Positions 23,411 through 31,970 of a stretch of DNA of 42,956 nt are shown piece by piece. The DNA is from Caldithrix sp. (GTDB taxonomy: Bacteria > Zhuqueibacterota > Zhuqueibacteria > Oceanimicrobiales > Oceanimicrobiaceae): positions 1 through 42,956 of the forward strand of contig SMXC01000158.1 of NCBI GenBank assembly GCA_004356825.1. Direction: 5' to 3'. The position numbers and the translations under genes were made by a program. Below the pieces are notes generated by a model. That model saw only the letters and a program-made list of their open reading frames with translations. It made no database searches and was not told the origin of the DNA. Numbering within the stretch: the stretch's first letter is position 1; every line of letters begins with the position of its first letter.

Positions 23411-23809
23411 ATGTTATTAGTAAAAAAAATTCATCGCATGCAGTCGTTGCGAGCGACCCCTTCGGCTGTGCTCAGAGCAGGCTCTGGCAGCGAAGCAATC
23501 TCTCTGCTCAATATTGGAAAATTGTTGCGTCGCTTCACGCCTCGCAAAGACGTTCTTTTTTTAATTGCAGTCACCCTTCTAATCAGCATAACCGCACCAG
23601 CCTTACACGCCTGCCCCGGCTGCGGAGCCGCTCTCAACGGCGAAATTAGCCACGGATTTAATTTAAGCGTTTTGTACATGATGGCGATGCCGTTTATCGT
23701 CTTTGGTGGGGTTGCAATCGGAATTGTTTACGTTACAAGGCAAAGTCAGAGTCAAACTAAAACAAAGCTGAATCAAATTTCCATAGTAAAAAAGGAGGAA
23801 GAAAATTGA
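23411..23809 (+). CDS. small membrane protein with CPGCG motif, carrying a repeat insertion near its N-terminus
   Basis: 132 residues. After a hydrophobic signal-like helix (VLFLIAVTLLISITAPALHA) comes CPGCGAALNGEISHGFNLS and a second helix (YMMAMPFIVFGGVAIGIVYV), then a polar tail. Residues about 12-46 are coded by a repeat (23443-23551) and are low-complexity and unlike the rest. Without them the N-terminus would read MLLVKKI... straight into the signal helix. Cys and His near the membrane suggest metal handling or oxidase assembly. Family not recognised. Confidence 0.75.
   Translation: MLLVKKIHRMQSLRATPSAVLRAGSGSEAISLLNIGKLLRRFTPRKDVLFLIAVTLLISITAPALHACPGCGAALNGEISHGFNLSVLYMMAMPFIVFGGVAIGIVYVTRQSQSQTKTKLNQISIVKKEEEN
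23443..23551. repeat. 109-bp MITE/REP-like repeat inserted in frame in a cox-operon gene
   Basis: The ends GTCGTTGCGAG (23443-23453) and CTCGCAAAGAC (23541-23551) are inverted copies with one mismatch. GCGAAGCAATCTC and a matching GATTG/TTGTTGCGTCGC half lie inside. The design (TTGCGAG...GCAATCTC...CTCGCAA) is that of common intergenic repeats. It keeps the reading frame. Confidence 0.6.
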
Positions 23810-24414
23810 GTCAAGCAACCCTAGTCGTTGACCCGGCAGAATCCCCCCTGACTCCGGAAAGCTGGGGGAAACTCGGAATGTGGGTTTTCCTCGCCGGCGA
23901 CGCCATGTCCTTTGGCGCACTTCTGGCAGGATACGGCGCCATTCGTGCCGGCAGTGTGGATTGGCCAGTCCCAGCGGAGGTACTCGGTATTTCTCTCACT
24001 GCATTCATGACCTTCCTGTTGATTTGCACTAGCCTCACCATGGTGAAAGGTCTTTCGGCAATTAAAAGAGGTGACCAAAAGGGGATGATAACTTTTCTGG
24101 GTCTGACGATTCTCGGGGGAGTCATTTTCCTGGGCTGCCAGGCATATGAATGGACCCATCTAATTCATAAAGGTCTGGGATTCACCAGTAATCCATATGG
24201 CAACTACCTTTTTGGCACAACCTTTTACGCGATCACAGGTTTCCACGGTGCTCACGTTACAGGTGGTGTTATATATCTTACAATCGTTCTTATCAGAGGC
24301 CTAAGAGGTAAGTATTCAGCAGACAATTGCAATGGTGTTGAAATTCTCGGGCTTTATTGGCATTTTGTTGATTTAGTCTGGATCCTGGTTTTTACATTTC
24401 TTTACTTAATTTAA
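23806..24414 (+). CDS. second cytochrome c oxidase subunit III-like protein
   Basis: 202 residues, five membrane segments. Subunit III motifs are WVFLAGDAMSFGALLAGY, the YEWTHLI Glu, GTTFYAITGFHGAHVTGGV and GLYWHFVDLVWILVFTFLYL. The start is a TTG overlapping the previous stop (TTGA), with AAGGAGG before it. It closely follows the standard short subunit III family, whereas coxC at 22715 is more divergent. It either replaces or adds to it in the complex. Confidence 0.93.
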   Translation: MSQATLVVDPAESPLTPESWGKLGMWVFLAGDAMSFGALLAGYGAIRAGSVDWPVPAEVLGISLTAFMTFLLICTSLTMVKGLSAIKRGDQKGMITFLGLTILGGVIFLGCQAYEWTHLIHKGLGFTSNPYGNYLFGTTFYAITGFHGAHVTGGVIYLTIVLIRGLRGKYSADNCNGVEILGLYWHFVDLVWILVFTFLYLI

Positions 24415-24432
24415 ATCTTTGAGGAGATTCGA

Positions 24433-24786
24433 ATGTCTGACCACAAAGAACCAAACTACATAGGCGTTTTCTATTTGCTGGCAGCTTTAACCGCTTTGGA
24501 AGTAGGCGTCATTTTTGTGCCGATTGCAAAACTCATTATCGCAATTGCACTCATTGGCATGGCACTTGTCAAAGCCGCTCTGGTGGCATTATATTTCATG
24601 CACTTGAAATTCGAAAAACGGACTCTGGGAATCATTGCCCTGACGCCGCTGATTCTTTGTACTTTGTTGATTGTCTCTCTACTGCCGGATCTAACCGGAA
24701 CAACGCGCGAATCGAAACACAAAGAAACAGCGCAAGTCGAAAATGTCGAACAAGTCGCGGAGGCAGGCGACTCAGCGAACGAGTAA
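24433..24786 (+). CDS. cytochrome c oxidase subunit IV (prokaryotic, CoxD/CyoD-like)
   Basis: 117 residues with three hydrophobic segments (about 12-30, 34-56, 66-86). The family phrase VKAALVALYFMHLKFEKR is present, followed by an acidic polar tail. GAGGAG precedes the ATG. It is the last structural gene of the oxidase, before ctaA. Confidence 0.92.
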   Translation: MSDHKEPNYIGVFYLLAALTALEVGVIFVPIAKLIIAIALIGMALVKAALVALYFMHLKFEKRTLGIIALTPLILCTLLIVSLLPDLTGTTRESKHKETAQVENVEQVAEAGDSANE

Positions 24787-24787
24787 T

Positions 24788-25756
24788 ATGAACAGCTCAT
24801 ATAATATTTGGCTGCACCGCTTTGCTAAATTGGTTGCAGCCTCTACCTTTGTTTTGATTTTTATCGGAGGTTTGGTAACCAGCACCGGCTCCGGGCTTGC
24901 AGTCCCCGATTGGCCAAACACTTACGGCCAGTTTATGTTCTCATTCCCTCTGTCGAAAATGGTTGGCGGAATTTTATATGAACACGGCCATCGCATGATT
25001 GCTTCAATCGTTGGTTTTCTAACCGTGGTTTTAGCGGTTTGGCTTTGGATTAAAGAACCGCGGAAATGGTTAAAATGGTTTGGCGGCGGCGCGCTTTTGG
25101 CAGTGATTGTTCAAGGCGTTCTGGGCGGGCTTACGGTACTCTTCTTACTGCCAACACCGATTTCTGTGTTGCACGGAACACTTGCGCAAGTCTTTTTTTG
25201 CATGACCATTTGTTTAGCCGTTTTTACATCTAAAGGTTGGCTTGAAAGAAAACCCAATTTAGCAGACCGGCAAAAACCGAACTTGCAAAACCTGGCACTA
25301 CTCACAACCGGAGTCGTTTTCCTGCAGCTTATTCTCGGCGCAATTATGCGGCACACAGGTTCCGGATTGGCAATTCCAGATTTCCCTCTTGCGTTTGGAA
25401 AAATCATTCCACCGATTCAGTCGCAGCAGGTTGCTATTCATTTTTTGCATCGCATCGGCGCCGTACTCGTCTCGATTTCCGTTGTCTGGACCTGTCTTAG
25501 AATCTTCCGCAGTCATCGGAGTCAACCCACTTTGATTCAAATAGCAAGTGTTTTATTGAGTTCTCTTGTTTTGCAAATTTTATTGGCGGGAATTACAATC
25601 TGGACGAAGAAAGCAGTTATTCCGACAACCGCCCATGTTGCAACCGGGGCGTTTATTTTGGGCACAAGCATCTTCTTAACTCTACAAGTTCAAATGCTCT
25701 TTAAAACTCAGCAAAAAAAAGCATCGGAAAGTTTGTTAGTTGAACAGACACCATGA
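24788..25756 (+). CDS. ctaA: heme A synthase (COX15/CtaA)
   Basis: CtaA oxidises the C8 methyl of heme O to make heme A for the aa3 oxidase. The start is the ATG at 24788, one base after the subunit IV stop (an in-frame start at 24743 lies within that gene). The 322 residues have eight membrane segments in two similar halves, each opening with TGSGLAxPD. The four heme-ligand His are visible in EHGHRMIAS, LHGTLAQ, LHRIGAV and TAHVATGA. Confidence 0.96.
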   Translation: MNSSYNIWLHRFAKLVAASTFVLIFIGGLVTSTGSGLAVPDWPNTYGQFMFSFPLSKMVGGILYEHGHRMIASIVGFLTVVLAVWLWIKEPRKWLKWFGGGALLAVIVQGVLGGLTVLFLLPTPISVLHGTLAQVFFCMTICLAVFTSKGWLERKPNLADRQKPNLQNLALLTTGVVFLQLILGAIMRHTGSGLAIPDFPLAFGKIIPPIQSQQVAIHFLHRIGAVLVSISVVWTCLRIFRSHRSQPTLIQIASVLLSSLVLQILLAGITIWTKKAVIPTTAHVATGAFILGTSIFLTLQVQMLFKTQQKKASESLLVEQTP

Positions 25757-25778
25757 AACATAAACAAGGACACTTATT

Positions 25779-26642
25779 TTGAAAGCAAAAATCTCAGACT
25801 ATTTAGAACTTACAAAACCGCGCGTCACGTTTATGGTACTGGTGAGTGTACTTGCCGGTTTTTATCTTGGCGCACGGGATTCGATTAATTGGATTCTGCT
25901 TTTTAACGCCATGCTGGGTACCTGGCTGGTAGCCGGCGGAACGAATGCTCTCAATCAACTCATCGAACGTGATATCGATTCGGTGATGAAACGCACTCAA
26001 AAGCGGCCATTACCATCCGGCAGACTGACAGCCAAACAAGTTGGTATTTTCGCTACATCCATTTCAATCATTGGCATTTCTTACTTATGCCTGACCGCTA
26101 ACCTTTTGACCGGATTCTTAGCGGCATTAACTTTGATTAGCTATGTATTCGTCTACACACCCCTGAAACGCAAAACCTCGCTGTCGACAATTATCGGAGC
26201 TGTACCGGGTGCTTTACCGGCAATGGGCGGTTGGGCTGCCGTGACTGGAGAAATCGGCGGAGGCGCCTGGGCGCTGTTTTTTATTCTCTTCTTCTGGCAG
26301 CTTCCCCACTTTTTAGCCATCGCCTGGATTTACAAAGAAGATTATGAGCGCGGCGGATTTCCTGTGCTGCCGGTTATAGATGTTGACGGCAACTTAACCG
26401 GGAGACAAATTATTATTAACTGTCTGGCGCTCATTTCGGTCAGCCTCCTGCCAACCATCTTGGGATTGACCGGGGCTGTCTATTTTGTCGGCGCCCTGGT
26501 TCTGGGGCTTCTCTACCTTGCTTCAGGAATTCGACTGGCTCGACAAAAATCAAACCGGTGCGCGAAGCAACTCCTGCATGCGTCGATTATTTATCTTCCC
26601 TTACTCCTCACTTTGATGTTTGTAGATAAAACCGGCTTGTAA
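25779..26642 (+). CDS. ctaB: protoheme IX farnesyltransferase (heme O synthase)
   Basis: It adds the farnesyl group to heme b, the step before CtaA. 287 residues, UbiA fold with about eight membrane segments. The first Asp-rich motif is in NQLIERDIDSVMKRTQKRPLP and the second in the YKEDYERGGFPVLPV loop. The start is a TTG at 25779 with AAGGA upstream, fitting the family N-terminus. It ends the cox operon, facing the minus-strand UPF0145 gene. Confidence 0.96.
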   Translation: MKAKISDYLELTKPRVTFMVLVSVLAGFYLGARDSINWILLFNAMLGTWLVAGGTNALNQLIERDIDSVMKRTQKRPLPSGRLTAKQVGIFATSISIIGISYLCLTANLLTGFLAALTLISYVFVYTPLKRKTSLSTIIGAVPGALPAMGGWAAVTGEIGGGAWALFFILFFWQLPHFLAIAWIYKEDYERGGFPVLPVIDVDGNLTGRQIIINCLALISVSLLPTILGLTGAVYFVGALVLGLLYLASGIRLARQKSNRCAKQLLHASIIYLPLLLTLMFVDKTGL

Positions 26643-26667
26643 AGACTCTTAACTAAAAAATTAAAAA

Positions 26668-26982
26668 CTATTCAACCACCACCGCCGTCCCGTAAACCAG
26701 AATCTCCGAGGCCATTCCCATGATGTAACTGGTGCTAAAAGAGACGTCAATAATGGCATTTGCTCCCATTTCCTCAGCCGCCGCCTTCATCCTGTCCAGC
26801 GCCTGCTCTCTTGCCTCCGCCATGAGTTTAGTGTATTCCTCAATTTCGCCGCCAACGAGATTTTTTAATCCGGCGATAATATCTTTGCCTAAATGTCGCG
26901 CTCGAATTGTATTTCCTTTTACCAGATCGATAGTTTTCACAATTTTCTTACCGGCAATTTCACTGGACGCTACTAAGATCAT
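26668..26982 (-). CDS. UPF0145/YbjQ family protein
   Basis: 104 residues with the family pattern: IxGKKIVKTIDLVKGNTI, the loop GGEIEEYTKLMAEAREQALDRM and GANAIIDVSFSTS. Members form pentameric rings and are annotated as putative heavy-metal-binding; the biological role is not settled. AAGGAGG lies before the ATG, and the start overlaps the anti-sigma-like gene by 4 bases, so it is the last gene of the sigma operon. Confidence 0.92.
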   Translation of the reverse strand: MILVASSEIAGKKIVKTIDLVKGNTIRARHLGKDIIAGLKNLVGGEIEEYTKLMAEAREQALDRMKAAAEEMGANAIIDVSFSTSYIMGMASEILVYGTAVVVE

Positions 26983-27446
26983 CTTTGTACCTCCTTATAA
27001 GGATCCGATTTTTGTGTGAATAGTTTTTCACGAACAACCGACACCAACAGAATAACCGAACCGCCAATTAGCATTAAAATTGCGGCTTTTAGAATTCCCG
27101 CAAGCTGAGGATCTGCAATAATGGACTCAACTGCCTTAAAGCCGCTATAGGTTAGAAGAATAATAGCGCCTATGGAAAAAAGGATCCACGCCAGTCCTCT
27201 CTCCAAACGATTATAAACATTCACCCAATAATTGTCCCAAACTTCGGTGGGAAGAGATTTGAAATTCATATTTTTCGTCACCTCCTTTAATTTTTTCATC
27301 TGCTGCCATTCGTTTCGGCAGTCAGCATCTTTGCTAACAAATTTATCGAATTCCGTTTGCTCATCCGGGTTGAGCTCGGCATCTACGGCTTTCATCAACA
27401 GAGTTTGAAAGTGCTTCTTATCGGCGGATTTAAGTTGACTACTCAT
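26979..27446 (-). CDS. putative membrane anti-sigma factor without zinc motif
   Basis: 155 residues. The N-terminal ~70 residues (LLMKAVDAELNPDEQTEFDK and on, with DADCRNEWQQM) resemble anti-sigma domains, but the H-x3-C-x2-C zinc motif is missing. Two membrane segments follow (about 84-105 and 118-138). It overlaps the ECF sigma gene by 4 bases (ATGA) and the UPF0145 gene by 4. The anti-sigma role is inferred from this arrangement. Confidence 0.75.
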   Translation of the reverse strand: MSSQLKSADKKHFQTLLMKAVDAELNPDEQTEFDKFVSKDADCRNEWQQMKKLKEVTKNMNFKSLPTEVWDNYWVNVYNRLERGLAWILFSIGAIILLTYSGFKAVESIIADPQLAGILKAAILMLIGGSVILLVSVVREKLFTQKSDPYKEVQR

Positions 27447-28054
27447 TTTAACACCTTCTCAAGTTTAACTTTTAAAGCTTGGCGCGCATTATACAAACGC
27501 GACATAACCGTACCCATTGGGCAGTCGAGCAGCTCGGAAATTTCTATATAAGAGTGCTCTTGAAAATCTTTCAGGATAATGATTTCCCGTTCCTGGGGTT
27601 TAAGCGAATTGATCGCGTCCCAAACTATTTCCCTGGTCTCTTCCTGCTCGACCTGCCGAGAGGCATCCTCACCTTGATCTGACATTTTTAATAGAGTTGT
27701 CTCTCCCACCTCTGAAAAAGGCCGCGCGTGCCTGGCTCGATCCCGTAGATGATTCAAACAGAGGTTTTTTAAGATTCGATAATACCAGGTAAAGAATTTC
27801 TTATCCGCATCCAAACGCTTAATGGCGCGGTAGGCGCGAATAAACGCCTCTTGAGACAAATCCATGGCAGCTTCCGGAGAACCGATAAGCCCCAAAGCCG
27901 TGTAATAGGCACGCTTCATATATTTATTCACAAGCTCACCATAGGCCTGCTTCTCCCCGGCTTGACAGCGAAGGATGAGTGTGCCTTCATCGACAGCAGG
28001 TACCATCCTGTTTTCAGTTAAAGTTGGGTTCACTATAGCAAGTCCGTATGACAT
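27443..28054 (-). CDS. ECF-type RNA polymerase sigma factor
   Basis: 203 residues. Region 2 (about 40-100) includes SPEAAMDLSQEAFIRAYRAI and FFTWYYRILKNLCLNHLRD, and region 4 (about 145-195) has LKPQEREIIILKDFQEHSY and CPMGTVMSRLYNAR. An ATG at codon 17 is an alternative start. The operon order sigma, anti-sigma, UPF0145 is tightly overlapped. 28055-28286, upstream, holds no gene and no clear promoter. Confidence 0.94.
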   Translation of the reverse strand: MSYGLAIVNPTLTENRMVPAVDEGTLILRCQAGEKQAYGELVNKYMKRAYYTALGLIGSPEAAMDLSQEAFIRAYRAIKRLDADKKFFTWYYRILKNLCLNHLRDRARHARPFSEVGETTLLKMSDQGEDASRQVEQEETREIVWDAINSLKPQEREIIILKDFQEHSYIEISELLDCPMGTVMSRLYNARQALKVKLEKVLK

Positions 28055-28286
28055 TTTCTTTCAAGAAACAATTTGAAGTCGTCTAAATTTTCATTTAGTA
28101 CACTTACTCCAAAAAGTTATTCACGAATAAAATAAAAATCGCAGCAAGCGATACATTTAAGAAAACTTCAACTAAAGGGGAAGGTAAGGAAGTAATTAAC
28201 ATGGGACATCTGCCACGCTCTTGACGCTAAGCATACGCCTCTTATCTAGCTTCACGTCTCGCATTTTACTTTTGCTGCGTCAGGAA

Positions 28287-30833
28287 TTAAGCAGACGGAT
28301 TCCCTTTCGAATAAAACTTCTCCAATTCATCTAAAATCTCAACACTGCTTCCGGACACCGTTTTACATTTTGGCAGTGAATTTAAAAACACCCTGCCATA
28401 TCTTTTTTGAATCACTCGTTTATCCAAAATCAAAACTGCACCCCGGTCCGTTTTTCTGCGAATTAAGCGGCCAAACCCTTGTTTGAATTTAATTGCAGCT
28501 TGCGGAACCGTATATTCAAGAAAAGCATTGCCGCCCCGGCGCTCAATGGCCTCGACCCGCGCTTCGACAATCGGTTCGGTCGGCACTCTGAAAGGCAACT
28601 TGGTAATGATAACCATCTCCAATGATTCGCCGTGTACATCGACACCCTCCCAAAAACTGTCGGTAGCAAAAAGGACTGAGCTTTTATCATCTCTAAAACG
28701 CTCCAATAAACGGTGGCGGTTTTCCTGACCCTGTTTGTAAACGTTAAAACCAAGCGCTTCTATTCGCGGTTTGAGCACGTTGTACAATTTATACAGCAAA
28801 CCGTACGACGTGAAAAGTACGAAAGCTCGCCCCTGTGAAATCTCCACCGACTTGAAAATAAGCTCGGCAATCTCATTCACAAAACTCGGGCTATTGGGCT
28901 CCGGGACGTCGGTGGGGATGGCTACCAGCGTTTGGGTTTCATAATCAAAAGGAGCGTCTAACTGACGCTCCAGAATTTTATCCGGTGCGACTGCATTCAA
29001 CCCTAAACGATCTTTTAAATAATCAAATCGGCCTTCAACTGTTAAGGTCGCCGAGGTCATCAGGATACTTTTGAATTTTTCATAAACGGTCTCTTTTAAA
29101 ATGGGGGCGACGTCAAGGGGAGAGGATTGCAGGCGCACGATTTGTGCGCTTTTGTAACCAATTTTGACTTCTACCCAGCGCACATGAGCCTCATCCTGCT
29201 CCAGGAGGATGTGCTCGATGTCATTTGCGGCCGAATCCAATCTATCGAGCTGCGCCTGTAAGTCGATAGTCAAAGAGAGAGTGAAAAGCCCAATTTTCAT
29301 TTGAATCGCTTCGAGCTTTCTCATCAGTTCATTCAACCGCGCCGCGAATCGATGAATCTCTTTGACCAGCGACTGTGTTGGCTGAACGACATTTTCCTGC
29401 CATTCCGTCTGCTCAACAATGAACGGCGTCAAACGTAATTTTTTTTCATTAAAATTGGAATCTTGATAATCAACTCCGGCAACAGTTTCGAAAATTTTGT
29501 CCATAGTCGCAGCAAGAGAAATCGTTAATTTCTCGACGGCTGCAACACCTGATTCCTGCAAGCCTTCCTGGATTTTCAAAAAATCTTCGTGGGGCATGCG
29601 GCGGGCAACTTTCCCTAACTTGGCGGAAAGATAAATAAGCAGCCCCTTTTCATCACTGCCTTTTTTCCGGTACAATTTCCCCAACATGCGCAAAAGACCG
29701 AGGGAGGTTACCCGGGTGCCGAAATAACTTGTGGCCACATCCTCAATGTTGTGGGCTTCATCAAGTACGATTCGGTCGTAAGTAGGTAAAATGGCATTCT
29801 CGGAAGCGCCCCTTGCCGCCCGCACCGCCAGATCCGAAAAGAGCAGATGGTGATTGGCCACGAGTACATCTGCGACGGCAGCTTTCCTGCGCGCTGTGTA
29901 AAAAAAACACTCGTTATAAAACTGACATTTGGTCTTCAAAGAAGTATCACTCTCCGATTGAATTTTTTCCCAAACATCATAGCGCGGCTCGATGTTGAGA
30001 TCGGATTTGCTGCCGTCTTTTGTGGTTTTGGCCCAGTCGAGGATTGTTTTGAGCTCAGACTTATCTTCTTGTTCAGAAAACAAATCCAAGTCCTGATCGG
30101 CTTCCATCAATTTGCGTTTGCAGGCATAATTCGTTCGTCCTTTCACCAACACCGCTTTAAATTTCTGGGAAAACACCGACTGCAGAAACGGCAAATCTTT
30201 ATTCATTAATTGCTCCTGCAAATTAATGGTGTTTGTAGAGACGACTATCCGCTCTTGATTGCCCACTGCGTAAGTAATGGCAGGCAAAAGGTAAGCCAGT
30301 GTCTTTCCAGTTCCGGTGCCGGCCTCAATAATTGCGATTTTGTTTTCGTTGATAGCCTGACTTACAACCTCCATCATTTCAATTTGCTGCGATCGGAATT
30401 CGTAATTTTCCAGTTTTTTGGAAATCGGACCTTCAACATTGAAAAGTTTTGCAAGGGCATTGCCGTCAATCGGTCGAACTTTTTTCTCAACAAACGGTTC
30501 AACCATCGCATAAACATCAGTCACTTCATTGTTGATAATATAAAACCCGATGCCGTCATTTCCGAGAATAGAAGCGATGTGAGTGTCCGCGCTTGACGGT
30601 CGCAAAACGCCCCCGGGGTGGTTATGAATGACAACATTCCCCTGCCTCGCGACTTGCAGCAATGCTGGAACCTCAAACTCATTGCCGCGGCAAAAGACTT
30701 CAACGCTGATCACTTGCCTGACGTTGTTTAAATGGCCGACAAAAAAGACCTCATTCCCACCGGAATCTTCGATTTGTCTGCGCGCGAGTTTAGCTGCTTC
30801 TTCTGAAAAATATTTGTTAAGCTTTGTTGTCAT
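28287..30833 (-). CDS. DinG-family helicase with N-terminal JAMM/MPN-like domain
   Basis: 848 residues. The first ~125 form a JAB1/MPN-like domain with the complete metal motif H-x-H-x7-S-x2-D (His70, His72, Ser80, Asp83), similar to RadC-type domains. The XPD/DinG helicase follows: Walker A AGTGTGKT (171-178), DEAH (358-361), and late motifs SATL, FWEGVDVHG and QGFGRLIRR. Of the four cysteines of the DinG iron-sulfur site, three are seen (Cys238, Cys303, Cys309). The fourth position holds Ser298 in DTSLKTKC, a TCT codon one base from TGT. It probably acts in DNA repair or replication-fork processing. No SD is evident. Confidence 0.88.
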   Translation of the reverse strand: MTTKLNKYFSEEAAKLARRQIEDSGGNEVFFVGHLNNVRQVISVEVFCRGNEFEVPALLQVARQGNVVIHNHPGGVLRPSSADTHIASILGNDGIGFYIINNEVTDVYAMVEPFVEKKVRPIDGNALAKLFNVEGPISKKLENYEFRSQQIEMMEVVSQAINENKIAIIEAGTGTGKTLAYLLPAITYAVGNQERIVVSTNTINLQEQLMNKDLPFLQSVFSQKFKAVLVKGRTNYACKRKLMEADQDLDLFSEQEDKSELKTILDWAKTTKDGSKSDLNIEPRYDVWEKIQSESDTSLKTKCQFYNECFFYTARRKAAVADVLVANHHLLFSDLAVRAARGASENAILPTYDRIVLDEAHNIEDVATSYFGTRVTSLGLLRMLGKLYRKKGSDEKGLLIYLSAKLGKVARRMPHEDFLKIQEGLQESGVAAVEKLTISLAATMDKIFETVAGVDYQDSNFNEKKLRLTPFIVEQTEWQENVVQPTQSLVKEIHRFAARLNELMRKLEAIQMKIGLFTLSLTIDLQAQLDRLDSAANDIEHILLEQDEAHVRWVEVKIGYKSAQIVRLQSSPLDVAPILKETVYEKFKSILMTSATLTVEGRFDYLKDRLGLNAVAPDKILERQLDAPFDYETQTLVAIPTDVPEPNSPSFVNEIAELIFKSVEISQGRAFVLFTSYGLLYKLYNVLKPRIEALGFNVYKQGQENRHRLLERFRDDKSSVLFATDSFWEGVDVHGESLEMVIITKLPFRVPTEPIVEARVEAIERRGGNAFLEYTVPQAAIKFKQGFGRLIRRKTDRGAVLILDKRVIQKRYGRVFLNSLPKCKTVSGSSVEILDELEKFYSKGNPSA

Positions 30834-30852
30834 ATGAAAAAATCTTTAAGAA

Positions 30853-30981
30853 TGTCATTCCCGGCTTCAGCAAGGAATCGGAAAATTCAAATAGTTATGA
30901 AAAAAAGTAAAGAAGATAAATCGCAATTACTGAAATGTACTTTCAGATTCCTCATTCGCCAAAAGGCGATTTGAAATGACA
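30853..30981. repeat. 129-bp element with TGTCATT/AATGACA ends
   Basis: TGTCATT (30853-30859) and AATGACA (30975-30981) are inverted. Near the right end is CAGATTCCTCATTCGCC, shared with the element upstream of tkt (15267-15315). There is no coding content. It is probably a dispersed MITE-like repeat between the dinG-like and MBL genes. Confidence 0.5.
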
Positions 30982-31007
30982 GCGGTAATTTAACAATTGT
31001 ATAAAAA

Positions 31008-31970
31008 CTAAAACAATTCCAACTGCCGCTCCGGTTGCAGCGGCTCGGCATTGTAGCCAAGTTGTCTTAAGTAAACCGCGAAAGCGCGCGGGCCATGTGT
31101 AGTATAAATTTTCTTCGGTTTAACTTGCCGGATGTATTCAAGTAAACCGTCAAAATCAGCGTGGTCGCTGAGCGGTATGGCCTCATCCACGCCGAACCGA
31201 GTCTTTGCGCCATCATGCATAGCCCAACCCGAAAGAAAAACAGTCCGCTTGCGCGCTATATTTTTTAACATTCGGGTTTTAAGGGCGGTTCGGGGTGCAA
31301 CCACCACTTTCCCTTCGAGACTTTCCTTCTTATATCTATCCCATTTTCCTAATTTGATGCCGAATGCTTCATAAGTTTTGGCCAGGCGGGCAATTGATCC
31401 GTGCACCCTCATTTCAAACCCGGCATCACCCAGAATTTTCATCGCCTCTTGAGACTTGCCGAGGACATAGCCAATCACCACGGGTACGAAACCATCCTCA
31501 ATACTCCGCTCGACAAAAGAGATTAGCTGCTCCTCAATTTGCTTCCTTGACGGGAACTTATAAATTGGTCTGCCAAAAGTGCACTCCATAATCAAGATAT
31601 CACTTCCCGGAATCTTAATAGGTTCGGCAGCAGCACTCTCCCCCATGTTGAAGTCACCGGAATAGAGTAGCCGCAACCCGTTTACTTCGACAAGCGTTTG
31701 TGCAGATCCGAGTATATGTCCGGCCGGGAAAAGGGTTATCTTACAACCATCGAATTCGTAAGGTTCTTCGTAATTCAATTTCACCGATCCGGTTTTACCA
31801 ATCCTTTGTTTCAAGAAGCAAAGCGTTTCCGGGGTAGCGACCACTCTCTGGTGTTTTTTTGCGTGATCAAGATGGGCATGAGAAACACAGCAGAATTCCA
31901 CAGAGCGATGAGCATCGAGCCAAAGTTGTGAACCGATTATTTTTATACCTTTATCGTAGCGAAATATCAT
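31008..31970 (-). CDS. metallo-beta-lactamase-fold exonuclease-like protein
   Basis: 320 residues of the COG1236 (CPSF/ligase-associated exonuclease) type. Metal motifs are SHAHLDHA (about 30-37), HILGS with its His, the Asp in YSGDF, and the late beta-CASP-side motif SDHADFDGLLEYI and HG in TTHGPRA. The full histidine set for a two-metal nuclease centre appears present. In other bacteria such genes often pair with an ATP-dependent DNA ligase and helicase; no ligase is nearby. Substrate (DNA or RNA) is not decided by the sequence. Confidence 0.82.
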   Translation of the reverse strand: MIFRYDKGIKIIGSQLWLDAHRSVEFCCVSHAHLDHAKKHQRVVATPETLCFLKQRIGKTGSVKLNYEEPYEFDGCKITLFPAGHILGSAQTLVEVNGLRLLYSGDFNMGESAAAEPIKIPGSDILIMECTFGRPIYKFPSRKQIEEQLISFVERSIEDGFVPVVIGYVLGKSQEAMKILGDAGFEMRVHGSIARLAKTYEAFGIKLGKWDRYKKESLEGKVVVAPRTALKTRMLKNIARKRTVFLSGWAMHDGAKTRFGVDEAIPLSDHADFDGLLEYIRQVKPKKIYTTHGPRAFAVYLRQLGYNAEPLQPERQLELF

